This document shows, piece after piece, positions 5,746 to 12,218 of a DNA stretch of 38,849 bases. The notes beneath the pieces were generated by a model. It worked only from the letters and a program-made list of their open reading frames with translations. It was not told the origin of the DNA and ran no database searches. The DNA comes from a virus: positions 1 through 38,849 of IMG/VR virus record IMGVR_UViG_3300008339_000161; one strand, 5' to 3'. The first letter of the stretch is position 1, and each line of letters begins with the position of its first letter. The position numbers were made by a program, and so were the translations under genes.

Positions 5746-7782
5746 TTAGGCAGATAAATCACTCGAATTCATGGCCAGAAAACCGGTCATGGACAGGTGA
5801 TCTATTGCACTTTCGGAAAGATCCCAGCCGCCCTTGCCGCCGCTTGCGAGACCCTGATCCTTCATCGTTTTCATGATTCTGGAGATCGTCCGCTCGCTGC
5901 AACCGAGCGCGATCGCCATCGGCGGGACGCCCGGCCAGCGCGGATGCATGGCCTTGGCCACGTCCAAAGCGGTCAGATCCGTGCCGTTGGTCCGCTTGCC
6001 GACCACGAAGTCCATGGGGTTCCCGTCGACCTCGATGTAGGCGCCCATGATCTCGACATCGCATTCGTCGTTGATCCCAAGGCCGGTCTGGACGATCTTG
6101 AATCGCCGCTTGGCCGGCATCTCGGCGTCTTTCATTTTGGTAACTTGCATCTCGATCTGGCCCATCGATCCCTTGACCCAGATCTCCTGGTCCATGGCGC
6201 CTTTGAATGCGGAAGATCCCCGCGCACGGTCCATGTCATGGCCTGAGTGGTGGACGGTCATGACGTTGCACTTCCACCGCCGGCGGATGTACTCGTCCAG
6301 GTGCTCGATGAACATGTTCGCGTCCTGCTGCTTGTTCTCGTCCCCGTCGCCGAAGTTCCTGGCCAGCGTGTCGACGATCACCAGCGACGGTGCGTGCCCG
6401 GTCTGCGCGGCCAGCCGCTCGACTTCCAGCGACAGGCCTGCTGCCGCGTCAGCGTTCAGGATCATGACCGCCCGGTTGGACTTGAAGAGCGGAACGTCCT
6501 TGGACAGCTTCACGCCGCGCGCTTTCTGCCAGGCTGCGAATCGGCGTGCGAGACCGTTGTGGCCTTCGCCGGCGATGTAAAACACCGCTCCCTGCTTAAC
6601 AGGCATCCCGTGCCAGGGTGTGCCGGTGGCAACACAGCAGGCGATGTCGACCACGGTGAAGGACTTGCCCCCGCCGGAGGGTCCAAAGACCATCGACAGG
6701 GCGTCCGTCTCGAGGTAGTTCTCGACCAGCCACTGGATGGGTTTTAAGTCGTTCAGCAGCTCGTCGACCTGCGTGAACAACGGCCGGTCTGGCTCTTGTG
6801 CCTGGATCTCGCCGGTCTCTGGATCGACGAACTGCAGTGCCGGGCGTGGCGGTGGCTTGTATTTCTCCTCAGCGCCGCGCACGCAGCGAGGGATGTCTTT
6901 GTATCGGCTCTCCCAGCGATCGTCTTTGGCGCCTGGATAGGCGTTCATGAGGCCGCGCAGCATGTTCGTGACCGCCGCTGGGTGGGCGCCGGTTGAGATC
7001 ATCGATGCGGCAATGATGTTCAGTGGCTCATGAAATGAGCCTGCCATGACGGCCTGCACGGCTGCCTGCAGTTTCTCGTCCTGCGTTGTGCCGAACGAAG
7101 TCGGCATCGGAATTGAGAGGTTTGCTGCGGCCACCGATGCATTGCGCACCGAGTCCAGATCCATGCCGACCGACGCGCATGCGTCTTCCAGTGTCAGCCG
7201 GATCTCCGGGCGCCAGACCAGCAGGCGATGCTTGAAGTGCCCCGTCACCCGCGGCTTCTGGTTCGTCCCCTGCGGCAGGCGAACGTATCGAACAGAATTG
7301 TTGCCGGAGATGTCGCCGCCAATGAAGCCGCGCATGGTCATGGACTTCACGACCGCCGAGCACAGGTCTTCGTTGGCGCAATCTGGATCGTCGCCGTCTA
7401 AGAAGTAGCCAGCCTGGGTCTTGCCGGGTGATGTCTCGAGCACCCACGAGGGTGGTGAGAAGAGGCTTTCGAGGTCCACGTCGTCGACCACCAGCGCCAG
7501 CATGCGAACGAAGGTGGACTTTCGCCGGTAGAAGTAGCCGTCCTGTGCCTTGCCGACTGCAGCAACGCTGAAGTAGGTATTGAACTCTCCCCAGCTGTCG
7601 CACATTGACCGCTCGTGGTCGGCCGGCGTGTAGACCACGCCCTTCCACTTTGCGTCATCGCTGTTCGGGTTCCCGTGGAAGCGGTTGACCCACAGGCACG
7701 CGCCTTCTGGCGCACCCTGCGCCAGCTCGGCCAGGAAATCGGTGTTGGAAACTACAGCATTGTGATTCTCTTGTGTGCTCAT
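5746..7782 (-). CDS. Replication primase-helicase (PrimPol plus RepA-type hexameric helicase)
   Basis: A 678-residue replication enzyme. The N-terminal half has a primase-polymerase layout: LALVVDDVD (about 95-103, metal-binding acidic pair), ETSPGKTQAGYFL, and NNSVRYVRLPQGTNQK. The C-terminal half is a RecA-fold helicase of the RSF1010 RepA type: Walker A GPSGGGKS (367-374), Walker B LVIVDT (467-472) and TVHHSGHD (509-516). The last 65 residues hold a winged-helix-like segment (GCSERTISRIMKTMKDQG) that may bind DNA. Start 7782 follows GGGGAGGG; the frame continues to 7872 without support. An operator-like site lies in codons 5-9. It sits between cro and the iterons, as O/P do in lambda. Confidence 0.85.
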   Translation of the reverse strand: MSTQENHNAVVSNTDFLAELAQGAPEGACLWVNRFHGNPNSDDAKWKGVVYTPADHERSMCDSWGEFNTYFSVAAVGKAQDGYFYRRKSTFVRMLALVVDDVDLESLFSPPSWVLETSPGKTQAGYFLDGDDPDCANEDLCSAVVKSMTMRGFIGGDISGNNSVRYVRLPQGTNQKPRVTGHFKHRLLVWRPEIRLTLEDACASVGMDLDSVRNASVAAANLSIPMPTSFGTTQDEKLQAAVQAVMAGSFHEPLNIIAASMISTGAHPAAVTNMLRGLMNAYPGAKDDRWESRYKDIPRCVRGAEEKYKPPPRPALQFVDPETGEIQAQEPDRPLFTQVDELLNDLKPIQWLVENYLETDALSMVFGPSGGGKSFTVVDIACCVATGTPWHGMPVKQGAVFYIAGEGHNGLARRFAAWQKARGVKLSKDVPLFKSNRAVMILNADAAAGLSLEVERLAAQTGHAPSLVIVDTLARNFGDGDENKQQDANMFIEHLDEYIRRRWKCNVMTVHHSGHDMDRARGSSAFKGAMDQEIWVKGSMGQIEMQVTKMKDAEMPAKRRFKIVQTGLGINDECDVEIMGAYIEVDGNPMDFVVGKRTNGTDLTALDVAKAMHPRWPGVPPMAIALGCSERTISRIMKTMKDQGLASGGKGGWDLSESAIDHLSMTGFLAMNSSDLSA

Positions 7783-7954
7783 CACGAAATTGCCCTCCCC
7801 TGCACTGCCGTGAGCGGGAAGGAAGGTGTGTGAGCGATGATTGTTTTGACTGCCACTGATGAACCCCCTCAATGCTTGAACCTGGAAAAAGAAAGCCGAA
7901 CGGCAGGCGGCGGTTCAGTCCGCTTTTCGGGAGCTACCCTAGCCGTGGCTCAAA

Positions 7955-7984
7955 ACTTAACCATTGTGATATTCAGCTGCTCAA
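7955..7984 (-). promoter_or_regulatory. Leftward promoter for the replication gene, with operator
   Basis: Minus strand TTGAGC (7979-7984), 18 bases, TTAAGT (7955-7960); the -10 is imperfect. The spacer contains AATATCACAATGG, a close match to the operator consensus. Transcripts would start near 7948 and have a leader of about 165 bases before ATG 7782. The gap 7783-8035 otherwise contains only this and the promoter at 8015-8042. Confidence 0.5.
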
Positions 7985-8014
7985 TTTAGGTGCCAAATCC
8001 ACCATAACGAGCAC

Positions 8015-8042
8015 TTGCACAAAACTTCACAGCTGTTATGCT
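8015..8042 (+). promoter_or_regulatory. Rightward promoter antisense to cro, reading toward cI
   Basis: Plus strand TTGCAC (8015-8020), 16 bases, TATGCT (8037-8042). The spacer holds CTTCACAGCTGTTATG, similar to the operator-bearing spacers at 10742 and 11744. It would read through cro antisense and then into cI at 8320, which is the position and direction of a lambda pRE-type establishment promoter. Confidence 0.5.
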
Positions 8043-8227
8043 CTGCGCCTCAGAATCTCAGGTGATGCCTTGAGTTTGCCCTTGGTGATGTGCTCGAGCC
8101 GCAGCTGCTGCAAGTGGGGAATCTTCCCCCGAGTTCGCCACATGGAGATGGTCGGCTGCTGCACGCCGAGTGCCTGGGCGACAGCGACTTGCGATCCGAA
8201 GAACTTGATGACTTGGTCTATTTTCAT
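8036..8227 (-). CDS. cro: Cro-type repressor
   Basis: A 63-residue helix-turn-helix protein: IDQVIKFFGSQVAVAQALGVQQPTISMWRTRGKIP, with the recognition helix around QQPTISMWR, followed by a KASPEILRRRA tail. Size, motif and position divergent from the larger repressor fit Cro. Cro would compete with CI for operators and favour lytic growth. No Shine-Dalgarno is visible before ATG 8227, so expression may be weak or the start may lie close to the transcript end. Replication genes follow on the same strand, as in lambda. Confidence 0.83.
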   Translation of the reverse strand: MKIDQVIKFFGSQVAVAQALGVQQPTISMWRTRGKIPHLQQLRLEHITKGKLKASPEILRRRA

Positions 8228-8244
8228 GATGTGAATTATTGAGT

Positions 8245-8310
8245 TTGCAGGTACTTGCTCTAACAGTATAACTCTTGTGATGGCGGAAAGGGAAGCCCCC
8301 TTTTTCCGCC
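8245..8310. promoter_or_regulatory. cI/cro divergent control region with operator and leader hairpin
   Basis: Rightward: TTGCAG (8245-8250), 16 bases, TATAAC (8267-8272), toward cI. Leftward: TATACT (minus strand, 8265-8270) with a poor -35 near 8289, toward cro. The two -10 boxes overlap. TATAACTCTTGTGATGG (8267-8283) is an operator-type site covering both, and ATGATGTGAAT (8227-8237) may be a second. A hairpin with a GGCGGAAA/TTTCCGCC stem (8282-8310) lies in the cI leader. Confidence 0.6.
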
Positions 8311-8319
8311 TCTATTCCA

Positions 8320-8718
8320 ATGACAAAGCATGTTCCGCAAAACCACGTAGGCGATAAGCTTGATCCCGCATTTCAGTCCTGGGCCAAGAAGGCCTCTATA
8401 GGAGAGAGACTGAGGTGGTTACTTGAGTACCGGGACATGAAACAGACGCAACTCGCAGAGACCATTGGCACCACGCAGGCGGCGATATCGAACATCGTCA
8501 CCAACGCATCACGAAAACCCAGCGCACCGACGCTGCTCAGAATGGCAGCCGCCCTCCAGGCGTCCGCAGACTGGATCATCACCGGCGACGGGCACCCGTT
8601 TGAAGTCTCGACGGTAGGCAAGCGCGCCGAGAAAGACCTGCTGGCAGCGTTTCGGGACATGGATCCACAAGCCCAAGCGGCGCTGCTTGCTGCCGCGAAG
8701 GCGATGTCAAACAAATAA
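8320..8718 (+). CDS. CI-type phage repressor, no peptidase domain
   Basis: A 132-residue protein with an XRE-type helix-turn-helix (SIGERLRWLLEYRDMKQTQLAETIGTTQAAISNIVT, about residues 26-62, then PTLLRMAAALQASADWIITGDG) and a short helical C-terminus (EKDLLAAFRDMDPQAQAALLAAA). It lacks the LexA/CI-type S24 serine-lysine peptidase, so it should not self-cleave in the SOS response. It probably binds the operators scattered across the genome. No Shine-Dalgarno precedes ATG 8320, and a strong hairpin lies in the leader, so translation may be low or use a special mode. Divergent from cro. Confidence 0.85.
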   Translation: MTKHVPQNHVGDKLDPAFQSWAKKASIGERLRWLLEYRDMKQTQLAETIGTTQAAISNIVTNASRKPSAPTLLRMAAALQASADWIITGDGHPFEVSTVGKRAEKDLLAAFRDMDPQAQAALLAAAKAMSNK

Positions 8719-8770
8719 TTATCCTTGGCACTTCAGTAGTTGCCTCTACTTATTTACCCTTGAAAACTTC

Positions 8771-8800
8771 TTGCAAGTAACTTCACAATGGTGATATATT
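8771..8800 (+). promoter_or_regulatory. Rightward early promoter with operator
   Basis: TTGCAA (8771-8776), 18 bases, TATATT (8795-8800). CTTCACAATGGTGATAT (8781-8797) is the best-formed operator dyad (TTCAC/GTGATA). The transcript leader has two hairpins (GTGATC/GATCAC and TTCCGG/CCGGAA) before the GGAG of the first gene. It should drive the recombination operon and be shut off in lysogens. The 145-base gap after cI holds nothing else I can see. Confidence 0.72.
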
Positions 8801-8863
8801 GTCTCCGTGATCTCAACGATCACAGCTTTTCCGGGGCGACCGGAACGAGTCAAGGAGACCAAC

Positions 8864-9079
8864 ATGAGCAACTATATTCACCAGCTGCAAAATCAAGTCA
8901 ACGACTTGCAGCACGTCGTCATCACCCGCGCTGAGCGCGTCCAGGAATTCCGGCAGCACCTGCTGTCGTCGAAGTTTCCCCCGATCCAGCATGACGGCAG
9001 CCGGGGCGATCTGGTCAGTGTGGCCGAAGTTTTCAACTGGCTGCGCTACATCGAAAACCCTGCACTTGAGACCGTTTAA
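8864..9079 (+). CDS. Small coiled-coil phage protein, first gene of the early right operon
   Basis: 71 residues from ATG 8864 (GGAG six bases upstream). The first half is a probable coiled coil (IHQLQNQVNDLQHVVITRAERVQEFRQHL), followed by SSKFPPIQHDGSRGDLVSVAEVFNWL. The pattern coiled coil, then SPKF..., then a short helix is common in transposon and phage early genes of unknown function. The longer frame from 8807 lies in the leader hairpins and is rejected. Confidence 0.75.
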   Translation: MSNYIHQLQNQVNDLQHVVITRAERVQEFRQHLLSSKFPPIQHDGSRGDLVSVAEVFNWLRYIENPALETV

Positions 9080-9089
9080 GGAGACCGCC

Positions 9090-9347
9090 ATGCAAAAGCG
9101 CAACTACATCGCCGAGATCGATTCACGTGTCGCAGGCATCCCTTGCAAGATCGGCGTCGTTGAGTACTCCCGCTACGAGGGTTCGTATTCGTACAACGCA
9201 CCCAGCGACATCGACTACTACGGCTACACCGAGATGGACTTCGACGTGCTGGACCGCCGCGGCCGCCCTGCTGCCTGGCTCGAGCGAAAGCTCGACAAGG
9301 ACGAGCGCGCTGACATTGAGTACCTCATCTCTGATTACTTTTCTTAA
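9090..9347 (+). CDS. Small acidic phage protein, unknown function
   Basis: 85 residues from ATG 9090 behind GGAGACC. The sequence is beta-like and tyrosine-rich in the middle (EYSRYEGSYSYNAPSDIDYYGY), with an EMDFDVLDRRGRPAAWLERKL segment. No family with known activity is recognised. It belongs to the early operon whose members mostly start behind GGAGACC. Confidence 0.72.
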   Translation: MQKRNYIAEIDSRVAGIPCKIGVVEYSRYEGSYSYNAPSDIDYYGYTEMDFDVLDRRGRPAAWLERKLDKDERADIEYLISDYFS

Positions 9348-9366
9348 CTATCACATTGCTTATTTG
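9348..9366 (+). promoter_or_regulatory. Operator-type site before the 9376 gene
   Basis: CTATCACATTGCTTATTTG fits the operator half-site TATCACA with the spacing seen at promoters. No convincing -35 is present, so it may be a bare repressor site or part of a weak promoter (TTACTT / CTTATT). Located between two early genes. Confidence 0.4.
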
Positions 9367-9375
9367 GAGACCGAC

Positions 9376-9582
9376 ATGATCGACATGGCACAAGCAGACC
9401 GCACCCTTCGCGCCAAAGGCGACGGCAACGACAAAGTGTTTGAGAACTTTCGCACCCGCTTGCGCGGCACGAACGACCAGGAATATCAGATCTACCTGGC
9501 CTGCGCCGACGACGGCAATGGTGGCGACATCACCCGCGGCGGTGCCCCGCTGAAGACCTATCAAGAATGGTTGATGAGCTGA
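9376..9582 (+). CDS. Small phage protein, unknown function
   Basis: 68 residues from ATG 9376 behind GGAGACC. Basic N-terminal half (MAQADRTLRAKGDGNDKVFENFRTRL) and acidic middle (CADDGNGGDITRGG). It ends LKTYQEWLMS. The N-terminal pattern suggests a short DNA- or RNA-interacting helix pair, but no family is recognised. The TGA overlaps the ATG of a 29-residue membrane gene. Confidence 0.66.
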   Translation: MIDMAQADRTLRAKGDGNDKVFENFRTRLRGTNDQEYQIYLACADDGNGGDITRGGAPLKTYQEWLMS

Positions 9583-9671
9583 TGAGCCGCGCCCTTCGCA
9601 TCGCTTACGTACTCGTGTACGCCGCTGCCCTGGTGGTGGCGTACATGGACCTTTTTATCTGGAGACCCTAA
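9582..9671 (+). CDS. Micro membrane protein, 29 residues
   Basis: ATG 9582 overlaps the TGA of the preceding gene, and its TAA at 9669 overlaps the ATG of the next gene. The product is a single hydrophobic helix, RIAYVLVYAAALVVAYMDLFIW, ending RP. Its last codons contain the GGAGACCC ribosome site of the downstream gene. Coupling on both sides makes translation likely. Function unknown. Confidence 0.55.
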   Translation: MSRALRIAYVLVYAAALVVAYMDLFIWRP

Positions 9672-9961
9672 TGAGTCCATACAAAAACCACATCTTGCGC
9701 AACGCCAAGGGCATGTGCATCACGTCAGAGATCCTGCTTGACATGGTCGACATCTGCGGCCGCAGGCGTCCGTCATTCACAGGATTGAAAGATGCCGCAG
9801 TCGTTGACGGTGTTTGCAGCCTGCCGACCGCGCACACGAAGCTGCACTGGCTAATCGACAACGGTTACCTAGTCTCAGAAATTAATCAACACGATCGCCG
9901 CGCCAAGATCTTGCGCGTGACTCTTAAAGGCGATCGCTATCTGCGTGAGGTGAACAAGTGA
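9671..9961 (+). CDS. Small winged-helix regulator (MarR-like fold, predicted)
   Basis: 96 residues. The sequence AHTKLHWLIDNGYLVSEINQHDRRAKILRVTLKGDRYLREV reads as a MarR-type winged helix: recognition helix, then a wing with DRRAKxLxVTLKG, which is the signature of MarR wings. The N-terminal helices are shortened, so it may bind DNA as a minimal domain. Located in the early right operon; it may regulate early or host promoters. Starts behind GGAG. Confidence 0.66.
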   Translation: MSPYKNHILRNAKGMCITSEILLDMVDICGRRRPSFTGLKDAAVVDGVCSLPTAHTKLHWLIDNGYLVSEINQHDRRAKILRVTLKGDRYLREVNK

Positions 9962-10110
9962 AACGCTACGGCATCCTCGACGACGACGATCGCGTCATCC
10001 GCTGGGTGTGGGACAAGCCTGGCGCTGGCTACCGGTATGTCGAAGTCAAGGTGCCGCGCCGTCGCAAGCCGCGCATTGATCTGAGCCAATTTGAAGAAGC
10101 ACTTTTTTGA
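9958..10110 (+). CDS. Small basic phage protein, 50 residues
   Basis: GTG at 9958 overlaps the TGA of the winged-helix gene (GTGA) and has GAGG upstream. Product: a short protein with DDDDR, then WVWDKPGAGYRYVEVKVPRRR and a FEEALF tail, probably a small beta-sheet. The coupled GTG start, good ribosome site and structured composition support a real gene. No function recognised. Confidence 0.6.
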   Translation: MKRYGILDDDDRVIRWVWDKPGAGYRYVEVKVPRRRKPRIDLSQFEEALF

Positions 10111-10120
10111 GGAACGCAAA

Positions 10121-10282
10121 ATGAGAAAGTATGAAACCCACTACGACGACTGCGCTGCAAGTGTTTTTCCGCAACTTGCATGGGTAGCGTATGAGGAAGG
10201 CGCCTGCGGTGATGACATCCATGCTCGAGGCGCGACGCCCGAAGAAGCGATTGAGAACCTGCGCGAAATGCTGGACGACTAA
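10121..10282 (+). CDS. Small acidic phage protein, 53 residues
   Basis: Starts ATG 10121 with GAGGA upstream; a longer frame from 10091 overlaps the previous gene and is not used. Contains YDDCAASVFPQLAWVAYEE and ends GATPEEAIENLREMLDD. The ending resembles HicB-type antitoxin folds (short sheet followed by a helix GxTxEEAxxNL), but there is no HicA toxin next to it, so it is called only as a small HicB-like fold candidate. Confidence 0.6.
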   Translation: MRKYETHYDDCAASVFPQLAWVAYEEGACGDDIHARGATPEEAIENLREMLDD

Positions 10283-10300
10283 TTGACTGGAGTTTTTCTT

Positions 10301-10564
10301 ATGGGAAACAAAACAGCTCATCCTGTGTTTGATGTTTTAATTGAGCGTTTCGGTCTGAAAAACGATGTCGATATAAGCAGGCTAATTGGCTTTCAGTATT
10401 CGTATATCTGGAAGCTGCGCAATCGGATCGTTGCTGGCAGCCCTGCGGTTGCTCTGGCAATTCACGAAACATTCGGTATGCCGATCGCAGAGATCCGTTC
10501 TCTGGGCGGCGACGACTTCGTCGGCATCAGCCGGCCAACTAATCGTACGGAGGTGCAAGCATGA
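10301..10564 (+). CDS. Small helix-turn-helix protein
   Basis: 87 residues from ATG 10301 (GGAG eight bases upstream). FDVLIERFGLKNDVDISRLIGFQYSYIWKLRNRIVAGSPAVALAIHETFGMPIAEIRSL is a Cro/XRE-like fold of a kind I recognise from Burkholderiales phages and genomes (L..RFGLKND..LSR.LGV....ISK.R......). It probably binds DNA, but its target is unknown. Overlaps the next gene by four bases. Confidence 0.66.
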   Translation: MGNKTAHPVFDVLIERFGLKNDVDISRLIGFQYSYIWKLRNRIVAGSPAVALAIHETFGMPIAEIRSLGGDDFVGISRPTNRTEVQA

Positions 10565-10743
10565 ACAATCGCAAATGGCCACGAACATTGAACGAAGCTT
10601 TTCCAAACACCATTGAGTACAGCTGCGCAATCGAACGCCCCAGGCCAAGAAACTGGATTTCTTGGAATCGATTGATTGTCTGGTTTATTGTTGGCGGCCT
10701 TATCACAATGCTAATCCGAAATATCGTTTTACCCCTTGCATAA
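10561..10743 (+). CDS. Small membrane-anchored phage protein
   Basis: 60 residues. N-terminal KWPRTLNEAFPNTIEYSCAIERP is a conserved-looking segment found in many betaproteobacterial phages; it is followed by a membrane helix, LIVWFIVGGLITMLIRNIVLPL (about 38-59). ATG 10561 overlaps the previous stop (ATGA). The end of the gene contains an operator-type site (10701-10710) and the -35 of the next promoter. Function unknown. Confidence 0.72.
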   Translation: MNNRKWPRTLNEAFPNTIEYSCAIERPRPRNWISWNRLIVWFIVGGLITMLIRNIVLPLA

Positions 10744-10763
10744 CTTCACGCTTGTGATATTAT
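10688..10763 (+). promoter_or_regulatory. Tandem operator-promoters before the 10830 gene
   Basis: Main promoter: TTGCAT (10736-10741), 16 bases, TATTAT (10758-10763), with CTTCACGCTTGTGATAT in the spacer. Upstream, within the preceding gene, TATCACAATG (10701-10710) sits between TTGTTG (10688-10693) and TAATCC (10712-10717), a weaker promoter match. The leader (10770-10808) has an eight-base-pair hairpin GTGGTCAA/TTGACCAC and a second CCTGG/CCAGG hairpin, repeating the design of the 8771 promoter. Confidence 0.68.
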
Positions 10764-10829
10764 GTGTCCGTGGTCAACGCATTGACCACCTGACCTGGCA
10801 GCACCAGGCACTCTCAAAGGAGACGCATC

Positions 10830-11135
10830 ATGTTTGATCTGAACGACATCGAAGTTATCGAAGGCGACGCTGAAGTTTCTGAGCTTGAGTACTACGCCAG
10901 CATTCAGCGCGCCATCAACTCCGGCACCGCGTGGTCTTTCCAGGGCAGCTACGGCCGCGCCATGATGGACGCCATCGAAAGCGGCTACTGCCTGCTGGGT
11001 AAGGCCGGCGCCCGTGACTACTACGGCAACTACATCCCCAGCCGTGACGAAGTCATGGAAGGCACCAAGGGTTCGATCAGCTACGTCCAGGACCGCATGG
11101 GCGAAGACTGGCTGTTCGAAATGGAAAACGTCTAA
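10830..11135 (+). CDS. Acidic phage protein, unknown function
   Basis: 101 residues, strongly acidic. Segments: NDIEVIEGDAEVSELEYYASIQRAINSGTAWSFQGSYGRAMMDAIESGYCLLG, then DYYGNYIPSRDEV. It resembles small conserved proteins of unknown function in phage recombination operons; the acidic surface could suit DNA mimicry but there is no direct evidence. GGAG precedes ATG 10830; first gene after the tandem operator-promoter. Confidence 0.7.
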   Translation: MFDLNDIEVIEGDAEVSELEYYASIQRAINSGTAWSFQGSYGRAMMDAIESGYCLLGKAGARDYYGNYIPSRDEVMEGTKGSISYVQDRMGEDWLFEMENV

Positions 11136-11149
11136 CCGGAGGTATCACA

Positions 11150-11467
11150 ATGGCTATTTCCACCATCCCCTTTGCCCATGTCCGCGAGTTCTACGAACGC
11201 AACCAGCCCGACGGGCATTGGTTTGACGCGGCCACCATGCGCTTCTTTAAAACCAAGCTGCCTCAGATTGCTTACGAGTCTGAGGCCGGCATCCACTTTG
11301 TCACACGCGAAACAGACCCAGGCGGCGTGTCGGCCTACAGCGTGCGCCGCCAGCTGCCGAACGGTGAGATCAAGACTGTCGGCGAGTTTCACAGCTACAA
11401 GACGCGCGCCGCCGCTGCGACTGCCATTCGCCTGTTGAGCAAGGAGGCCAGCCATGTGGTGGTCTGA
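11150..11467 (+). CDS. Conserved phage protein (DUF7447-like)
   Basis: 105 residues: FDAATMRFFKTKLPQIAYESEAGIHFVTRE, then YSVRRQLPNGEIKTVGEFHSYKTRAAAATAIRLL. The F.TM.FF.....A.......FV.SE....G...Y.VR pattern is that of a small phage family I associate with DUF7447; function unknown. ATG 11150 lies inside a TATCACAATG operator-like site that also abuts the GGAGG ribosome site. Confidence 0.7.
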   Translation: MAISTIPFAHVREFYERNQPDGHWFDAATMRFFKTKLPQIAYESEAGIHFVTRETDPGGVSAYSVRRQLPNGEIKTVGEFHSYKTRAAAATAIRLLSKEASHVVV

Positions 11468-11741
11468 ATCCTCCGGTCGCATTGAACTCAAGATGACACT
11501 GAAGCAGGCGCAGTCCTGCAGTCATCCTGGCCGCTGCGACGACGACGTTGTTGCCCTGCGCCAGGTGCCGGCCATCAAGCGCCAGCTCGAGAAGCTGGAC
11601 CCGAAGCTGGTGGCCGACTGCCTGCGCGAGTACGGCGCCTGGGACGAAGAGCAGCTGGCCGACCATGAGTACAACTTGGACCGCCTGCTGTGGATCGCAG
11701 CGTGCGACATCGCTGAAGAAAACTTTCTGAAGACCGCTTGA
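11454..11741 (+). CDS. Conserved phage protein near the recombination genes
   Basis: 95 residues. The core LKQAQSCSHPGRCDDDVVALRQVPAIKRQLEKLDPKLVADCLREYGAWDEEQLADHEYNLDRLLWIAACDIAE (in outline) is a helical family I recognise from many phage early regions with unknown function; C.HPG.CD could bind a metal. It overlaps the preceding gene by 14 bases. Confidence 0.7.
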   Translation: MWWSESSGRIELKMTLKQAQSCSHPGRCDDDVVALRQVPAIKRQLEKLDPKLVADCLREYGAWDEEQLADHEYNLDRLLWIAACDIAEENFLKTA

Positions 11742-11765
11742 CGGACTTCACAATGCTGATATACT
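11738..11765 (+). promoter_or_regulatory. Rightward promoter with operator, before the Sak4 module
   Basis: TTGACG (11738-11743), 16 bases, TATACT (11760-11765), a strong sigma70 match. The spacer is GACTTCACAATGCTGA, the operator dyad. It overlaps the last codons of the upstream gene and would start the recombination module at 11808. Confidence 0.75.
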
Positions 11766-11807
11766 TAACCCCGGTTCATCAATAACCCACTCCCGAAAGG
11801 ACGCATC

Positions 11808-12191
11808 ATGAAACCCATGACACTGCAAGACCTCATCAATCTCCGCATCGCCGCCAAGCGCGAAGAAGACAAAGCCGTCCAGGCACGTCGCGATGTGGAT
11901 GCTCAGATCGCCGAGCTGCTCAAAGACCCTGCCAAGCCTGAAGGCGCCGTATCCCAAAAGGTCGACGGCTTCAAGATCACCTGCACCTACAAAGTCGACC
12001 GCAAAGTATCTGCTGACGAGCTGCAAAAATCGTGGGACAAGCTGTCTCCTGAAGTGCAGGCCGTGTTCAAGTGGAAGCCCGATGTGTCGACCTCAGAGCT
12101 GCGCAAGCTCGACGACAAGCAGCAGCTCGCTGCTTCGAAGTTCATCACGACAAACCCTGCTTCGCCGTCGATCAAGATCGAAGCGATCTGA
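11808..12191 (+). CDS. Phage helical protein (DUF7173-like)
   Basis: 127 residues. N-terminal coiled coil (LQDLINLRIAAKREEDKAVQARRDVDAQIAELL) followed by KVDGFKITCTYKVDRKVSADELQKSW and a C-terminal VDKLDDKQQLAASKFITTNPASPSIKIE-like part. The arrangement matches small proteins I recall next to Sak4/DUF669 recombination pairs (DUF7173); function unknown. Good GGAC ribosome site. Confidence 0.72.
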   Translation: MKPMTLQDLINLRIAAKREEDKAVQARRDVDAQIAELLKDPAKPEGAVSQKVDGFKITCTYKVDRKVSADELQKSWDKLSPEVQAVFKWKPDVSTSELRKLDDKQQLAASKFITTNPASPSIKIEAI

Positions 12192-12218
12192 TTTCTTTTC
12201 ACACTCGGAGACATCACA

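Noticed and set aside
10121-10282. HicA/HicB toxin-antitoxin system
   Set aside because: A short HicB-like ending is present, but there is no HicA-type toxin on either side and the protein is smaller than HicB antitoxins.
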